A DNA stretch of 64,000 nt from Nymphaea colorata (taxonomy: Eukaryota > Streptophyta > Magnoliopsida > Nymphaeales > Nymphaeaceae), in the NCBI RefSeq assembly GCF_008831285.2, contig NC_045143.1, positions 15,970,464 through 16,034,463 on the forward strand, in the 5' to 3' direction. Positions 1-10,850 of this stretch are shown one piece after another. Numbering within the stretch: the first letter of the stretch is position 1; every line of letters begins with the position of its first letter. The notes under the pieces are model-generated. The model saw only the letters and a program-made list of their open reading frames with translations, searched no databases and had not been told where the DNA came from. The position numbers were made by a program, and so were the translations under genes.

Positions 1-2272
1 ATCTCCTAAACCTTTTTAAAATCTTAACATACAACTAGGTTTTTTTAAGGGCCTGGGGGACTACGTGTCAACTAATGCTTTGATCACTTAGATACTATAA
101 CAAATTAACAATATGACTTGACTAGGTTTAACTACATGACAGGCAAAACCGCAAAGTTATTAGCCCAAGGGAAGGAATGTTTGCAAAATTATAACAAAGC
201 ACAGCTGTCAATCTAAGCAACCTCCAATCATGCTTGTATAAGCATTTCCAACCATGTAACATGAACACCCTTGTTTGGGGGGAGTACCCACGTAGACACG
301 AATCAATATGGTATTAGTATTGGTACTCGTACCATGTTGGACACCGCCCGGACACGGCGATGACTGTGTCAGGTGAAGTCAATGCACTTAGGGCCTTGTC
401 TATACTTTGGTCAAAATTGACCGAGTATAAGTTTGTCTTAAAATTTGGGTTTTTTTATTCTATGGTCTATATATATGTTGAACGTTGTTTTGCTTATATT
501 TCTTTTAATTCTAAGATAATATAAGTTTATAACAAGGTTCAACATACATGACTGCAGCAGCCTTCTCTGTTATAGATGAACTGACATACTCTGTTTGTTA
601 GTTTTTTCTTCATAATGTATAAGTTATGAATCATGAATGTATTATTCTGTTTGTTAAAAATCTTACTTTTTGTTCATGTGTGTGTGTGTGGCTATACGCA
701 CATCCTTTTGAAAAATGCTCCACACTCGCGCATAGAATTCCAACAATTTCACAACATAAAACTAAAATCATTCTTCACCAGAGACACTGTTTTGAGCATC
801 CAACATTGTGAAAGGAATCGTAGACAACATAATTCCAGAACAGGTAAACAATAATAGCAAGTTTGTGGCCATAGGATGACTAGTTTTGGTATCAGCCAAG
901 ACCAATTGGAGATACAGCAGTAGATTCGTGTACCCAAGATATAATAAATGCAATAGTTATAATGAGCAAGTAAAGTAAAATATAAAGTAGATGGCGTTGC
1001 TTTTCTGAAAAATACACAATCAAGCTTGTTGTGCTTCCGCATTTGACCTTGCAAGCGCTGATGATTATGCCTTCATGACTGAACTTTCATAGCAAAATAA
1101 CAGCCAAAGGTTAAAGGTAAGGCAGATAGCTCCAACTCTACGTCCTAGCGCTTACACCACAATAATAATAATGTAAATTGGGAGACTATGCACAAATTCC
1201 CCCAAAATTGCCAATCTCAATCGGCCAATCATCTTCATCGCCGTTAGATGCACAAGCTACAATTTTTTACAAGCCAAGCGGCGTACACTTTAAGAATATC
1301 AGTTATTGAAAATATTATTTCTGTTGATTTGAATTTTTTCCTATAGATTTGTTTATTAACAGTATAGGGTTTCATGCGAATAAGTTTAATATCCAACAAG
1401 AGTGAATAACTAACGTTTTCGGACATGAAACAATTGAACAACAGTAAGAGGGCATTTAGAAGCAGGAATACTGTGTGAGTGTTCCATGGATATGACTAAA
1501 GATTGTGGCACCCCAAAGATTTATTCATATTCATGGAGCACTAGAACAAGTGTTCTATGCATCTGCCTCAAAGTGTTCGTGCTGCCCCAAACTATCCTAT
1601 AAGGGCCTGTTTGGTAGGAGGGAAAGGGAGGGATTGGGCAATCCATCCTTTGTTTGGTTGGCTAATTAGAAAGGAGTGAAAGGGAGGGAAAGGGGCAAAA
1701 GGTGTTTGGTTGCAAGGAGAGGGAAAGGAAAGGAAAGGGAGAGATTGTTTAGTGTAAATCTCTTCCCTCCCAAATAGGACGGATTGAAAAGGAAATGAAA
1801 GGTAAGTGAAAGAGTTTTTTATTCCCACACTACCCCTCCTTTTCTTTCTCCACTTTCTAAATCTATGTGCTATTTAGTTTTTTTTTTCATTCCTTTCCTT
1901 TTCCTTCCCTTTCTATCCAAACGAACTTTTTAATAACTCTTTTCATTCCTTTTCCCTTCCCATCCCTTCCCTTTCCCTTCTCTTCCCTTCCCTTCCCTTC
2001 CCTTCCCTTTCGCTTCTCTTCTCTTCTCTTTCCTTTCCTTTCCTTTCCTTTCCTTTCCTTTCCTTCTTCCCTCCCTTTCCATCCCTTCCTTTCCCTCCAA
2101 CCAAACAAAGGGTAAGTCTCGCAATTGATCCCATTTGTCTCGTACAGACGCCCGAAATCACAATACATCAATAGATGGATAAATAAAATTCCAGGAGAAA
2201 AAAACCGCTTTGAAGAATTAAGACAGAGCAGGGAACTGAGAAGGGATAGAAAAAGAGAGAGGGAGGGTTTAC
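1..2272 (-). other. Part of intron 1 of the clathrin light chain gene, cut by the window edge
   Basis: This stretch lies downstream of the splice donor that closes the clathrin light chain exon on the minus strand. I found no minus-strand sequence here resembling the remaining part of the family (the heavy-chain-binding coiled coil and the conserved C-terminal tail), so the next exon is probably beyond base 1. Apart from the MITE at 1603-2112, I see only AT-rich sequence and short chance ORFs. Confidence 0.55.
1603..2112. mobile_element. PIF/Harbinger-type MITE
   Basis: The element starts GGGCCTGTTTGGTAGGAGGG. The reverse complement of its right end reads CCCTTTGTTTGGTTGGAGGG, giving imperfect terminal inverted repeats of about 35 bp. 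It is flanked by the trinucleotide TAA on both sides (1600-1602 and 2113-2115), the 3-bp duplication expected of PIF/Harbinger elements, whose plant MITEs often begin GGGCCTGTTTGG. The interior is a low-complexity run of CCCTT and CCTTT units on the plus strand, with no transposase. It sits in intron 1 of the clathrin light chain gene. Confidence 0.75.
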
Positions 2273-2655
2273 CGTCTCCACTCACGAAGAATGAAACCCT
2301 CCTCTGGCTGCATCTCCACAGGTGGAGGGAGGATGGATCCATTAGAGACATCGTTGGATCCACCGAGATCCGGGGCGTCGCCGAAGCTCTTGCCGATTGC
2401 GTCGGATCCTGGGGAAAAGGTGGAAAAATCGGGCGCCTGATGGTCGGGGAACTCGTCTTCCCCGAAGGAGGAAGCCGGCCGGGGACCGAAAGCTGGAGAG
2501 CGGTCATCGGCTTCGATCGGGTCCTTAGATTCGTCGGAGAAGGCGGAGTAGGCGTCGAAGCGCTGGGAAGGGCCGCGATGGTCGTAGCCGTCCTCGCTGA
2601 ATGGCCGATTCATCGCCTCGTCCACGAAGAAGGCATCGTACCCCGACGACGACAT
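2273..2655 (-). CDS. CLC: Clathrin light chain, first coding exon (partial gene)
   Basis: Clathrin light chains bind the heavy-chain leg in the clathrin triskelion and regulate coat assembly at the plasma membrane and trans-Golgi network. The exon encodes 127 residues plus two bases. It starts MSSSGYDAFF after a GC-rich 5-prime leader and has the acidic, Ser/Pro/Phe-rich, poorly structured N-terminus usual for plant light chains. It ends in EEGFILREWRR, the conserved motif just before the heavy-chain-binding coiled coil. A good splice donor (GTAAAC on the minus strand, plus-strand 2267-2272) follows directly. The open frame continues upstream to 2841, but that extension is basic and looks like untranslated leader, so I chose the Met at 2655. 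The coiled coil and C-terminus are not in the window. Confidence 0.85.
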
Positions 2656-3230
2656 CGGCCCCCCTCCCTTTGGGATCGTAGATCTCGCCCCTTCTTTCCG
2701 TTGTCTTTGCGTTTCTTTCCCTTTTTCTTCTTTCCTCCCCGGTCTTCCGAGGGAGAAAGGGATAAGGGGAGAGAGAGAGAGAAGGAAGAGGAGCCGCCGA
2801 TTGCGGAAACGCAGAGGACAGTGCACCCAACCCCGCTCCAAACGCCCCTCACCACCTCCTCTTTTCCTCCCTTTTTACCCCTTTACCCCCGACTTCTGAG
2901 GTTCGGGGGGCTGCGAAGATGCCAGCGAAGCGCGAGTGGCGGTGTTCTGCTAACATTCGCGGTTGCGGTTGCACCCCGCCTACGTAACGCGACTTGAGGG
3001 AGCCTGTGCCCTTTGCCGTGTGCGGGGTTGTGGGGGTCTTAATTATATATATATATATATATATATGACGTAGTAGTAGTGAATTTGTTTAGGATGCAGA
3101 TACAATGATAATAAGTGTACACATGAAACTAATTTATAGGGAAATGTGATATCTGGTCTAAGAAATAATAAATTAGTTCAAGAACATAAATCAAGGGATT
3201 TGAGGCTCCAAAGAGCATTCAGTTAGTTAA
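2656..3230 (-). promoter_or_regulatory. Leader and upstream region of the clathrin light chain gene
   Basis: Purine/pyrimidine-biased GC-rich sequence from 2656 to about 3000 is the likely 5-prime untranslated leader and core promoter. It is followed by an (AT)n microsatellite at 3044-3066 and AT-rich DNA. No clear TATA box could be assigned. Beyond about 3231 the sequence becomes a duplicate of the region upstream of CPL1. Confidence 0.4.
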
Positions 3231-4262
3231 AAAAAGAAAACGTCTCATTTGGTCTACTAAATTTCTAGAGAAGGGCAACCATGGAAGCCAAAATTAGATT
3301 TAAAGAGTCTTAACATTCTCGTACATGGAAAATAGTGGGAAGTGAATAGCCACTCTTTTCAATTAAATAACAAGGCATTTGTTGTAAAATAAAAGAGGCA
3401 TCAACAAAAGAGAGAAGGAGATGAGTGAGACACAGGACACGAGTAGCTTATTTTGAGGTTCACAACAATTTTGAGGGAATTTGTGTCATTTCATTTTAGA
3501 TGTCTTATTTTCTCATTATTTTCTGAAATGTCGAGCATTTTATCTTCTTTTTTTCTTTTTTTCTCAATTAACAAAAAAAGAACCCAACAATCCTTGACAG
3601 TCCGAGCCAGCAGAACAGCAGGACTATTATTTTTAACTCGGGGTAATCTTCTCCCTCTTAAACAAATTTAACTCGCCGGAATGCACCCGGTGAAGATATG
3701 CATCAGCCACCATCGGTCTATTTTCAGTTGAGTTGGTAAATTTATAAACACAAGGACTACCTTTAACTAGTCAGGAGACCAAGAATTACATTATTGAATA
3801 TTCCTAAAAGTAGGCCTGATTCAGTACTATCATGACATCACTAGTCTTAAGCTCTTAACACTCTTCCACCCTCTTCGTTTTGAGCATTGCTGTCGCCTTC
3901 TTGTGTTCATTTACTTAAGGTATGAAATTGGGGATGTTTTGAGATCAAAGGATCTCATATCCAAGGATTTGAGGTCCGATCCCGCTTCATTGCAGATTAA
4001 TGGATAGATGTGATCATCTTCTTTATGTTATGTTATGTGCTAATTTGTCGAGTGTAATCGCATTGCGTTTCGTCTCAAGCCGTACCGGCGGGCGGCCAGT
4101 CATTCAACTCCATTGGCGCCAATATGCGCCGTTGCGTTTGCAAACAGAGGCACTCACTGGCTCTGACTCGGACCTAACTTGACCCCAACCGCATGATGAA
4201 TGTCCTTCATTTCATTTCTAGATAGAGGGAGGGAGGCAGCTCGGTGGTATTAACTAACCCAT
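3231..4262 (+). pseudogene. Diverged duplicate of the CPL1 upstream region
   Basis: Blocks here match, in the same order and orientation, blocks in 10858-12520 upstream of CPL1. Examples are the stretch around 3270-3425 against 10880-11110, the stretch around 3690-3840 against 11840-12020 (both with GATATGCATC/AGATATGCAT and TCATGACATCACT-like motifs), and 4000-4250 against 12315-12520 (both with TTTGCAAA, GCACTCAC and AGGCAGCTC). Identity looks roughly 70-80 percent with several indels. No coding exon of CPL1 follows directly. The nearest piece is the exon 6 copy at 5155-5412. Confidence 0.65.
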
Positions 4263-4856
4263 TCCATTTTTTGTTCACTCGATTATTCATTTCTAGTGTC
4301 GTTCCTGGTTCAGTTCCATCATGTTCCTCATTTTCCATTTGTAAAATGTTTAAGGTATCTTTCTGCTTCTACTTCTTGCACTGTTACCCAGATCTGTAAC
4401 TTTTTTTACTTTGGTGGCAAGAAGCATTTAGATTGGTGCACTAACACTCCTCTCTCACTGCAAAAATAACACTTTCCTCCATTCTGCTTAAGTGTGATTC
4501 CAGTAACCATGTTCTTTTCAACCCCATATAGGCTAAAGGCTTGTGGTCATCCTGTTCTAATTCTATCCAAAGCAGTCCTGTGCCTAACAGCATCCACTTG
4601 AAACCTACTAGTTTTTTAGAGAGATGAGACGTGTCTTTGTGAATCCTTCGCCAATATTGATGTTTCTTTTTCCAAGAAACGTAAAAAGGGGAAAGTAAAG
4701 GAAAAAGAATGTGAAATTTGCAACATTTTGAATATTATTTTTTTACCAAAAAATGTTTTAAATATATTTTAAATATTCTCAGGTTCTTTTTTACCATTTT
4801 AATAATGTTTAAAACTGTTTTGATGTTTTTGTAAGAAGAAAAGCCGAAAACTCTAA

Positions 4857-4929
<73 letters not shown>

Positions 4930-5154
4930 TCTTTTTTATTTTTTGAATTACTTCGATCTTCACAGGAACATGGCTTATACATATACACATAGAGACACAC
5001 AGATATAAACAAAACAATTTTATAATATATCATTGGAAAAAAAAGATTGCCTGGAGATCAGAAAAATATGTAAAATAAGGAAGTAATATAAAAGTAATAA
5101 AGTTATGAAACAATAAAAAGTCTAAAACGGATCAACAAAATCACCTGATTTAGA
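4263..5154. other. No gene seen; contains a compound microsatellite
   Basis: AT-rich sequence between two CPL1-derived fragments, with no matching part in the CPL1 locus that I could see and no recognisable coding region. It includes the (CT)n(TA)n(TG)n tract at 4856-4929. Confidence 0.5.
4856..4929. repeat. Compound microsatellite (CT)n(TA)n(TG)n
   Basis: A run of CT dinucleotides passes directly into TA and then TG dinucleotides. The same kind of compound tract, as (TA)n(GA)n, recurs at 39172-39266 and 47971-48050. Confidence 0.9.
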
Positions 5155-5412
5155 GATGGCTATGGCCCATTTAGTTGTTTTTTTTTTTTTTTGAGTGGTT
5201 GTTTTCAATTGTTTGAACATGGAATGGTTTTTCTGTTTTTCTATATTTGCAGACTTTGACGATAACTTATTGAGGAGGTCCTGTATGAAGATTATGCTAC
5301 AGATTTGCCTCCTGCACCTGATGCTCGCAATTATTTGATGACAGAGGTAACCACAGTCAATATGCTGCTTCCAATTTTAAAGGAGACTTGTATGTTTTGC
5401 TTTGCCTCTTGA
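5155..5412 (+). pseudogene. Duplicated CPL1 exon 6 with flanking intron pieces
   Basis: This segment copies 16853-17118 of the CPL1 locus: the end of intron 5 (a shared stretch with ATATTTGCAGA), exon 6 and the start of intron 6 (shared CTTGTATGTTTTGCTTTGC). The exon copy keeps the coding sense for LLRR and NYLMTE but has lost about ten bases after the LLRR codons, so the frame is broken. No neighbouring CPL1 exons are present. It cannot encode a working part of the phosphatase. Confidence 0.8.
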
Positions 5413-5479
5413 AACTTTATTTATTCTTTTGGGATCTTGCTGACATAAACTATTTTCCTATTCCTCCCAACAGTTTATC

Positions 5480-6530
5480 AAGATGAACACCTTTCAGCTA
5501 GGAGTTATCTTTCCCTCTGATCATATTAGCTTTGGTCATTATCAAGGCCTTTCTGAGCTTAGAGTCACCAAAACTGGTCCCTTGGTCCCCAATTGGTATT
5601 CCTCCTGGCATTCGAATTTCACTCGTTATGTTCCCCGACTACTGTGGTCTAGAATTAGCAGCCACTTTGGGAATGCATACCATGGATGGCAATTTAATTC
5701 ATGCCTTGGCCGAGAGATGGAACCTACGAACCTGTAGGTTCTGGTTTCCATGATCTTATTACTTGATGGGCTTTCTGTAATTATGGGCCTTCCAGAGCGA
5801 CCCAAATGGGCCATTAGAGAGGCAATTTTTAGTCCATCAAAGAGAAACCAACGTAAAGGAAGTTTTGCTCCGTCTAACTGGTCGAAGGATTTGGCCTTTG
5901 GTAAAAGAATGGGGTTACTGCAACATCGATTTGCAGGACTTTTTCAAAAACTACGGAGAATGCGTAGACCCTTCTACTTTGTCCAAATCAACTGCTGGGA
6001 AAATTAAACAGACTATGATTCTTTGCATCAGTGGTCATGGCAGCATTGGCATTTCTTTGTCGAGGATTAAGTAGATCCTCTATAGGAGATGTAGATCTTT
6101 GGAAGGTTGCACTTGTGCACTACAAATTTGGTTCTACCGGCATGTGGACGAAGAGCCAACTTAATCCAAAATAGCAAGAGTAGTTTGAGGCATTATCGTC
6201 AAATGATTGATAGCTTGGATGGAGAAGCAATCATTTGAGACTTCTTTTAACAGCCATCCAAAAAGGATACACATTGCTTGGCTCGTATTTCTTTTCTATG
6301 TGAACTATCTTCTAGAAAGCTCGCAACAGCAAATGGAGATATTCATCTACGTACCAAGAGGGGTTATTCCTGAGTTTGACCTAAAGACTCCACAGTGGTG
6401 TGGAATGTACAACACAGCTAGATATTGTTGGGGTTCCTTCGTCCATCTGCATTTATTTCTCGGCTCTACAGCGGGACAAGATTACTCCCAATGGTGGGAT
6501 GTTATCCGCTCACCACTATTGCATCCTTGA
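5480..6530 (+). pseudogene. Frameshifted relic resembling a plant mobile domain (PMD) protein
   Basis: Coding-like sequence continues across several frames. One frame gives LIHALAERWNLRTCRFWFP, the next gives LDGLSVIMGLPERP, then the first frame resumes with LRLTGRRIWPLVKEWGYCN. Further on (6207-6530) a Trp/Tyr-rich stretch includes FDLKTPQWCGMYNTARY. The order L..AL.ERW, then T-F-F/P, then L.D...I.GLP resembles the plant mobile domain of transposon-related and PP7-long-form-like proteins; that is a family resemblance from memory, not a search. At least two frameshifts separate the pieces, so it is not functional. It begins about 70 bp after the CPL1 exon 6 copy. Confidence 0.4.
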
Positions 6531-7679
6531 AACCTTCTTGTATGTATCCCTTGTATGTCTCGTTCATTTCGAGATGCCTCCCTTCATCCATCAATGAAAT
6601 TTGCCTTTCTTTTTAGCTTATGTGCTGTCCATGCTAAACATAGTTTTCAAGCTGGGCGGATGGGAAAGGCTAAGAAGGATGGTGCTCGTAGCACCTCGCC
6701 TAAATGCAACCATGACATGACATGAGTGATGCTGACTTGCTCACTGCCTTCCGCGGGATGTTTTTAAAAATGATGGAAAAATCTGTTTGTGGCAAACGGG
6801 GTAATGCCCCTCGAATCGAGGACATTAAGAAGGCGACCAACCAAAAAGAATGTCAGAGTAGGCTGATAGATACCAATGAAAGCAGCTAGTAGCAGTGTTA
6901 CTTATTTGTATAGTATCGAATAAATCTATACAATACACCACCAATATATCATTTTTAAGTGTATAGGTCACATCTTTATGATACGGCTGCCATATCCTAT
7001 AATATGGCCGATACACCGGTACACGATATAGGGCTAGGGTGCTCTTAAAGAAAATATGTCTTTTGGTTTCATTCTTTTTGTCTTACAACCCGATGCTCCC
7101 CTCATTCTAAGCACTTCTAGAACTTTAAGAGGAGGAGATTTTGCAAGCTTTTGAGAGAAAACATTCGTGAGAGAATATGTTTGGTTTGAAGGAAAATTTG
7201 TGTGTAGGAAACCAATACATATTGGTTGATGATAATCATGGTTTCTTGATACTAACTGCAAATATATTTTCAATTCTCATTTGGAAGAGAAAAATCATAT
7301 GTTGTGATGTGATCTAAAACATTTTATACCTAGTAAGTTATTTTTAATGTGTTGTTTACATATTATAGCTTATGAATGATGAATCATGAATGTTCATTAT
7401 GTGTGATGAGTTTTTCATATAAAACGTATTTTTCTTGATGTTTTTAATTTGTTTATGAATTAAAAGAAAATTTCAATATGTTTAAGGTACATTACAATAT
7501 CACATATAGGTCAACCTGACTGATGCAAGATATGATACACCTTTATAACATTGGCTAGTAGTAACACCCCCATGTCTCTAAAAGTGACATAAACAATAGT
7601 TCATTGATGAAACACTTGTATCAATACTCAAGGGTGAGTGTAACACTCAAATGTGAGAAGTTTAGTCGTATATTAAAAG
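6531..7679. other. No gene seen
   Basis: AT-rich sequence with only short chance ORFs on either strand. No repeat boundary or recognisable protein was found. Confidence 0.5.
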
Positions 7680-8860
7680 ATTATTGGAGATCTTGAAATA
7701 CTTATATAACAGAGTTAGTAGGGCTTGGGGTGGGAGTGGGTCAAGTCGGTACAATGAAAAATTATTAAGTGACTCAAAAGTATGGGTCCAGGAAGTGGAG
7801 TGGCTGCTGATAGATTTAATAGCAAGGCTAAGAAGACATATTCTTGTGAAGATTTCCACGAAGGCCTTGAAGGACATGACAACTGGGAAGATTTACATCG
7901 AAAGTTCATAAAATTTGATGGCAATAATGACCCAAGGCTCATGTAGCCATGTTCTTGCCAAATGCTATAAATTCGTAAAGGACACTCATGCCGTTGATGT
8001 TTCTATGTAGCTTGAAAGCGAGAACATCTGAATGGTATGTTGAGCATACCAACCCTATTAAACTCAAGGAATTCGACAAAGTAGTAAAACTTTTCATCAA
8101 GAGATTTTATTCATAAAGTTGACGCTGCTTAACTACCTTTATGATCTGCATGCACCAGAAATAAGGTGAGAAAGCAGGAGAATTCTTATACAACAACAGA
8201 AAGGCACTTGCAACTAGGTGTGAGATCCCATCTCAGAAAACCATGCTTTGTTTATTATCATCATTAATTTCAATCAACCTTCGAAAGGTCTCATTCCGAA
8301 TGCCCCAACAAAATCCTTTATTGAATTGACTGAGCAGGCAGAATGGATCAGGGTTGGCGTGGACAGTGGTGCACTGAATGGCCTCATCATCGGGGTCAAG
8401 GGAAAAGAAGAATTGAAGAAAGGAATTCAGGAGCAATTCTAAACTAATTTCGTTTCGTTGCCAATACTGCTTCGGGTGAGGATAAGGATTGTAGGAGCAG
8501 CAATGGTAAGAACGAAGGTGAGAACTCCAAGAACAACAGTCAGTCATCTATGAAACCAAGTGCGAACATCTAGAATGGGATTACGATAGAAAGTTCACAT
8601 CTAATCGCTGGGAAAAAAAAGTGGAGTATAGATCTCGAAGGATATCATTAAACTTCATAAAGTTTCAGGCCGCCCCACAGCAATTAGTTAGAAGAATGGC
8701 GCATTTTGCAAGTTTGACCAATCATCTGACCATGATAAAAAGGAGTAAAATTTTGTGCAAGGTTCTATTGAGAAAGAGATCCTGGTAGAGGAAGAAGACA
8801 AGCTAGAAATCCTGAGTAATTCCTTAGCCATGTAACATGATAAAGAAAACATAGCATTCG
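7680..8860 (+). mobile_element. Possible decayed Ty3-type retrotransposon gag fragment
   Basis: Plus-strand frames give interrupted pieces that read like a plant Ty3 gag: a KFDGNNDP-like stretch at about 7910-7935, then a region near 8040-8115 resembling the alpha-helical capsid core, then NFNQPSKGLIPNAPTKSF at about 8265-8320. Many stops and frame changes intervene. No LTRs, primer site, protease or reverse transcriptase were found, so the assignment is weak. Confidence 0.3.
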
Positions 8861-10850
8861 TATCTATTCTACCCTTATGTCTGTAGGACCATATTCAACC
8901 AAGCTTTGAAAAAGACCTAACTGTACAACACATACACTAGGTGATGGTCCTAGATGGGAGAATAGAGCAGTCCAATCTAGAATAGAGCTCGGAAATGAAG
9001 ATAACCATGGGACCGAAACAAATAAACCAATTCCGCTCTCCCCCCATCTTATGCTGAACCAAACCGGGACTGGCTGGTCTGACCAACTAGCGGTCACCTC
9101 CCAGCTTCCATCCCTCCGGCGGTCGAACCATGGATACGCCATCACAGCTTGTCGACGTGATGACTTGGCAAGAGGTCTCTTCTCTTACGCAGAGAATGAG
9201 CAGAGGCTTACTCAGCCTAAAAGGGGGAAGGTTGCCCTATGAACAACCGCGAGGTTTGTTGCCAAGGCAACGGCGGAGGTTTTCATGGCGCGTATGGCCC
9301 ACGGAGCTTACTTTGTTGAAATTTAGGTGACCTTGGGTTTAGTTATATAGGTAGTCACTTTTCCAATTGTCACTTGAAAATTTGTTAACCACATAACATA
9401 TTTAGTGAATCATAGAAAAAAATTTCTAGCTCCCCTCACACACATGACATGTAAACAGCCACGCTTCCACATGCAACAAATAAGCTTTTCAATATTTCAG
9501 GGCCAAACTGAAAAGGTGAATCAGGAGGTGTCACAAAGGCGACGACACCTTCTCATGAAGCAGCATGCTGCCCCTGGTACCAGGGGTTTTCCTGTCCGGT
9601 CACCAATCGGATTGTGATACTTAAGCCCGGAACACAGCATTTTCTGTTCCGTCGAGAATGAGTTGCATCATGGGACGTCGAAGCCCTATACTATACATGT
9701 CCAAAGAAACCGTGTTCAGCCCTTGGAATCACTCTCCTCGCTAACCTCCCCATTAACTTACCCTATTTCTACATGTAGCCAGTCTGAGAATGGAGTGTCA
9801 CCGTGGTGGCACCCAATCAAACTACAACTTCCATCACCACCGTCCAGAAATGAAGATGGAGACCTGCAGCTACATGGCAGAGATGTATCACAAAGGCCAT
9901 CAAGCTTTCAATCTGCCTTACAAGGTTTGGATCACAAAATAATTGTTAAAGGATACTGGATGCAAATGATATTCACGCCCCCTTGCCTTGAGCTCAATAT
10001 CTTTCATCAAAAGCTTTTCAAAGTTTGGCTCCTTTCCATCGATGGGTCTGAGAGCAAAACAATCGCGGAACATCTCTAGTTGTACGCGGTTTTTTGAACA
10101 TGGATTTCGAACGAAGCTGTTGTTTTCCCCACCTTTATTGCAAATGAAGTAAAGAATGATTGTACGAGATCCAACATGGATTCTGAATCTAATTCATACA
10201 TTTTCAAATGATTTTCAAACTCCCATCTTATCACATCAACCTTCAAAATATAATCCGCTTTCAAATCGAAACCCAACTCCTTCTTTGACGCAATGTCCGA
10301 AAATTCAGTTTCTAACTCAATACCTAGATTAGACAATCCAAAGTAGACCTCATCCAGGATTGGTTTAACAAAAAAATTAATTTTCAAAATCTACAGTCCT
10401 AAGTTCAGCATGATTTTCGTAACTAATGGCCAGCTCTACCGAGTTATCCAAATCTGCTTCACTAGTTCCCAAAGCAACCAAATCAGCTTTCCCTGAACCA
10501 GGTTACTGCACCTTTCTTGAAATGACTATACCTATGTCAAATCTCAAACTCTAGGGATGTCAATGGATCCAATTCCATTGTTCTCGCGTTTGGATTCATG
10601 TATGAACAAAAAAAGTCTATACCATGTCCAAATCTGAATTAATCCAATTTTTAAATTCACAATTGAATCCGACTTTTAAACCGAATTCGAATCTTATTAC
10701 ATTATTTTGGTGATCAGCGTTCAAAATGGACAGGTATTAGATATAGGACTTTTATATAAAACTAAATCCAAATTCAAATCTATTTGGATGTTTATGTAAA
10801 CATGAACGTTAATGCGATTGGACATTATTTATTAAATTTAAACCCACTAA
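8861..10850. other. No recognised gene; one unassigned minus-strand ORF
   Basis: No family was recognised. The minus-strand ORF at 10076-10387 (103 codons, Asp/Glu/Lys-rich, with FDLKADYILKVDVIRWEFEN) has a coding-like composition but no flanking exons I could link to it. The ORF at 9663-10079 on the plus strand looks like chance. Both could be pieces of decayed mobile elements. Confidence 0.35.

Noticed and set aside
1867-2115. Repetitive PFPSLPF-type and GKGREGKE-type ORFs on both strands
   Set aside because: They are translations of the CCCTT/CCTTT repeat inside the MITE, not proteins.
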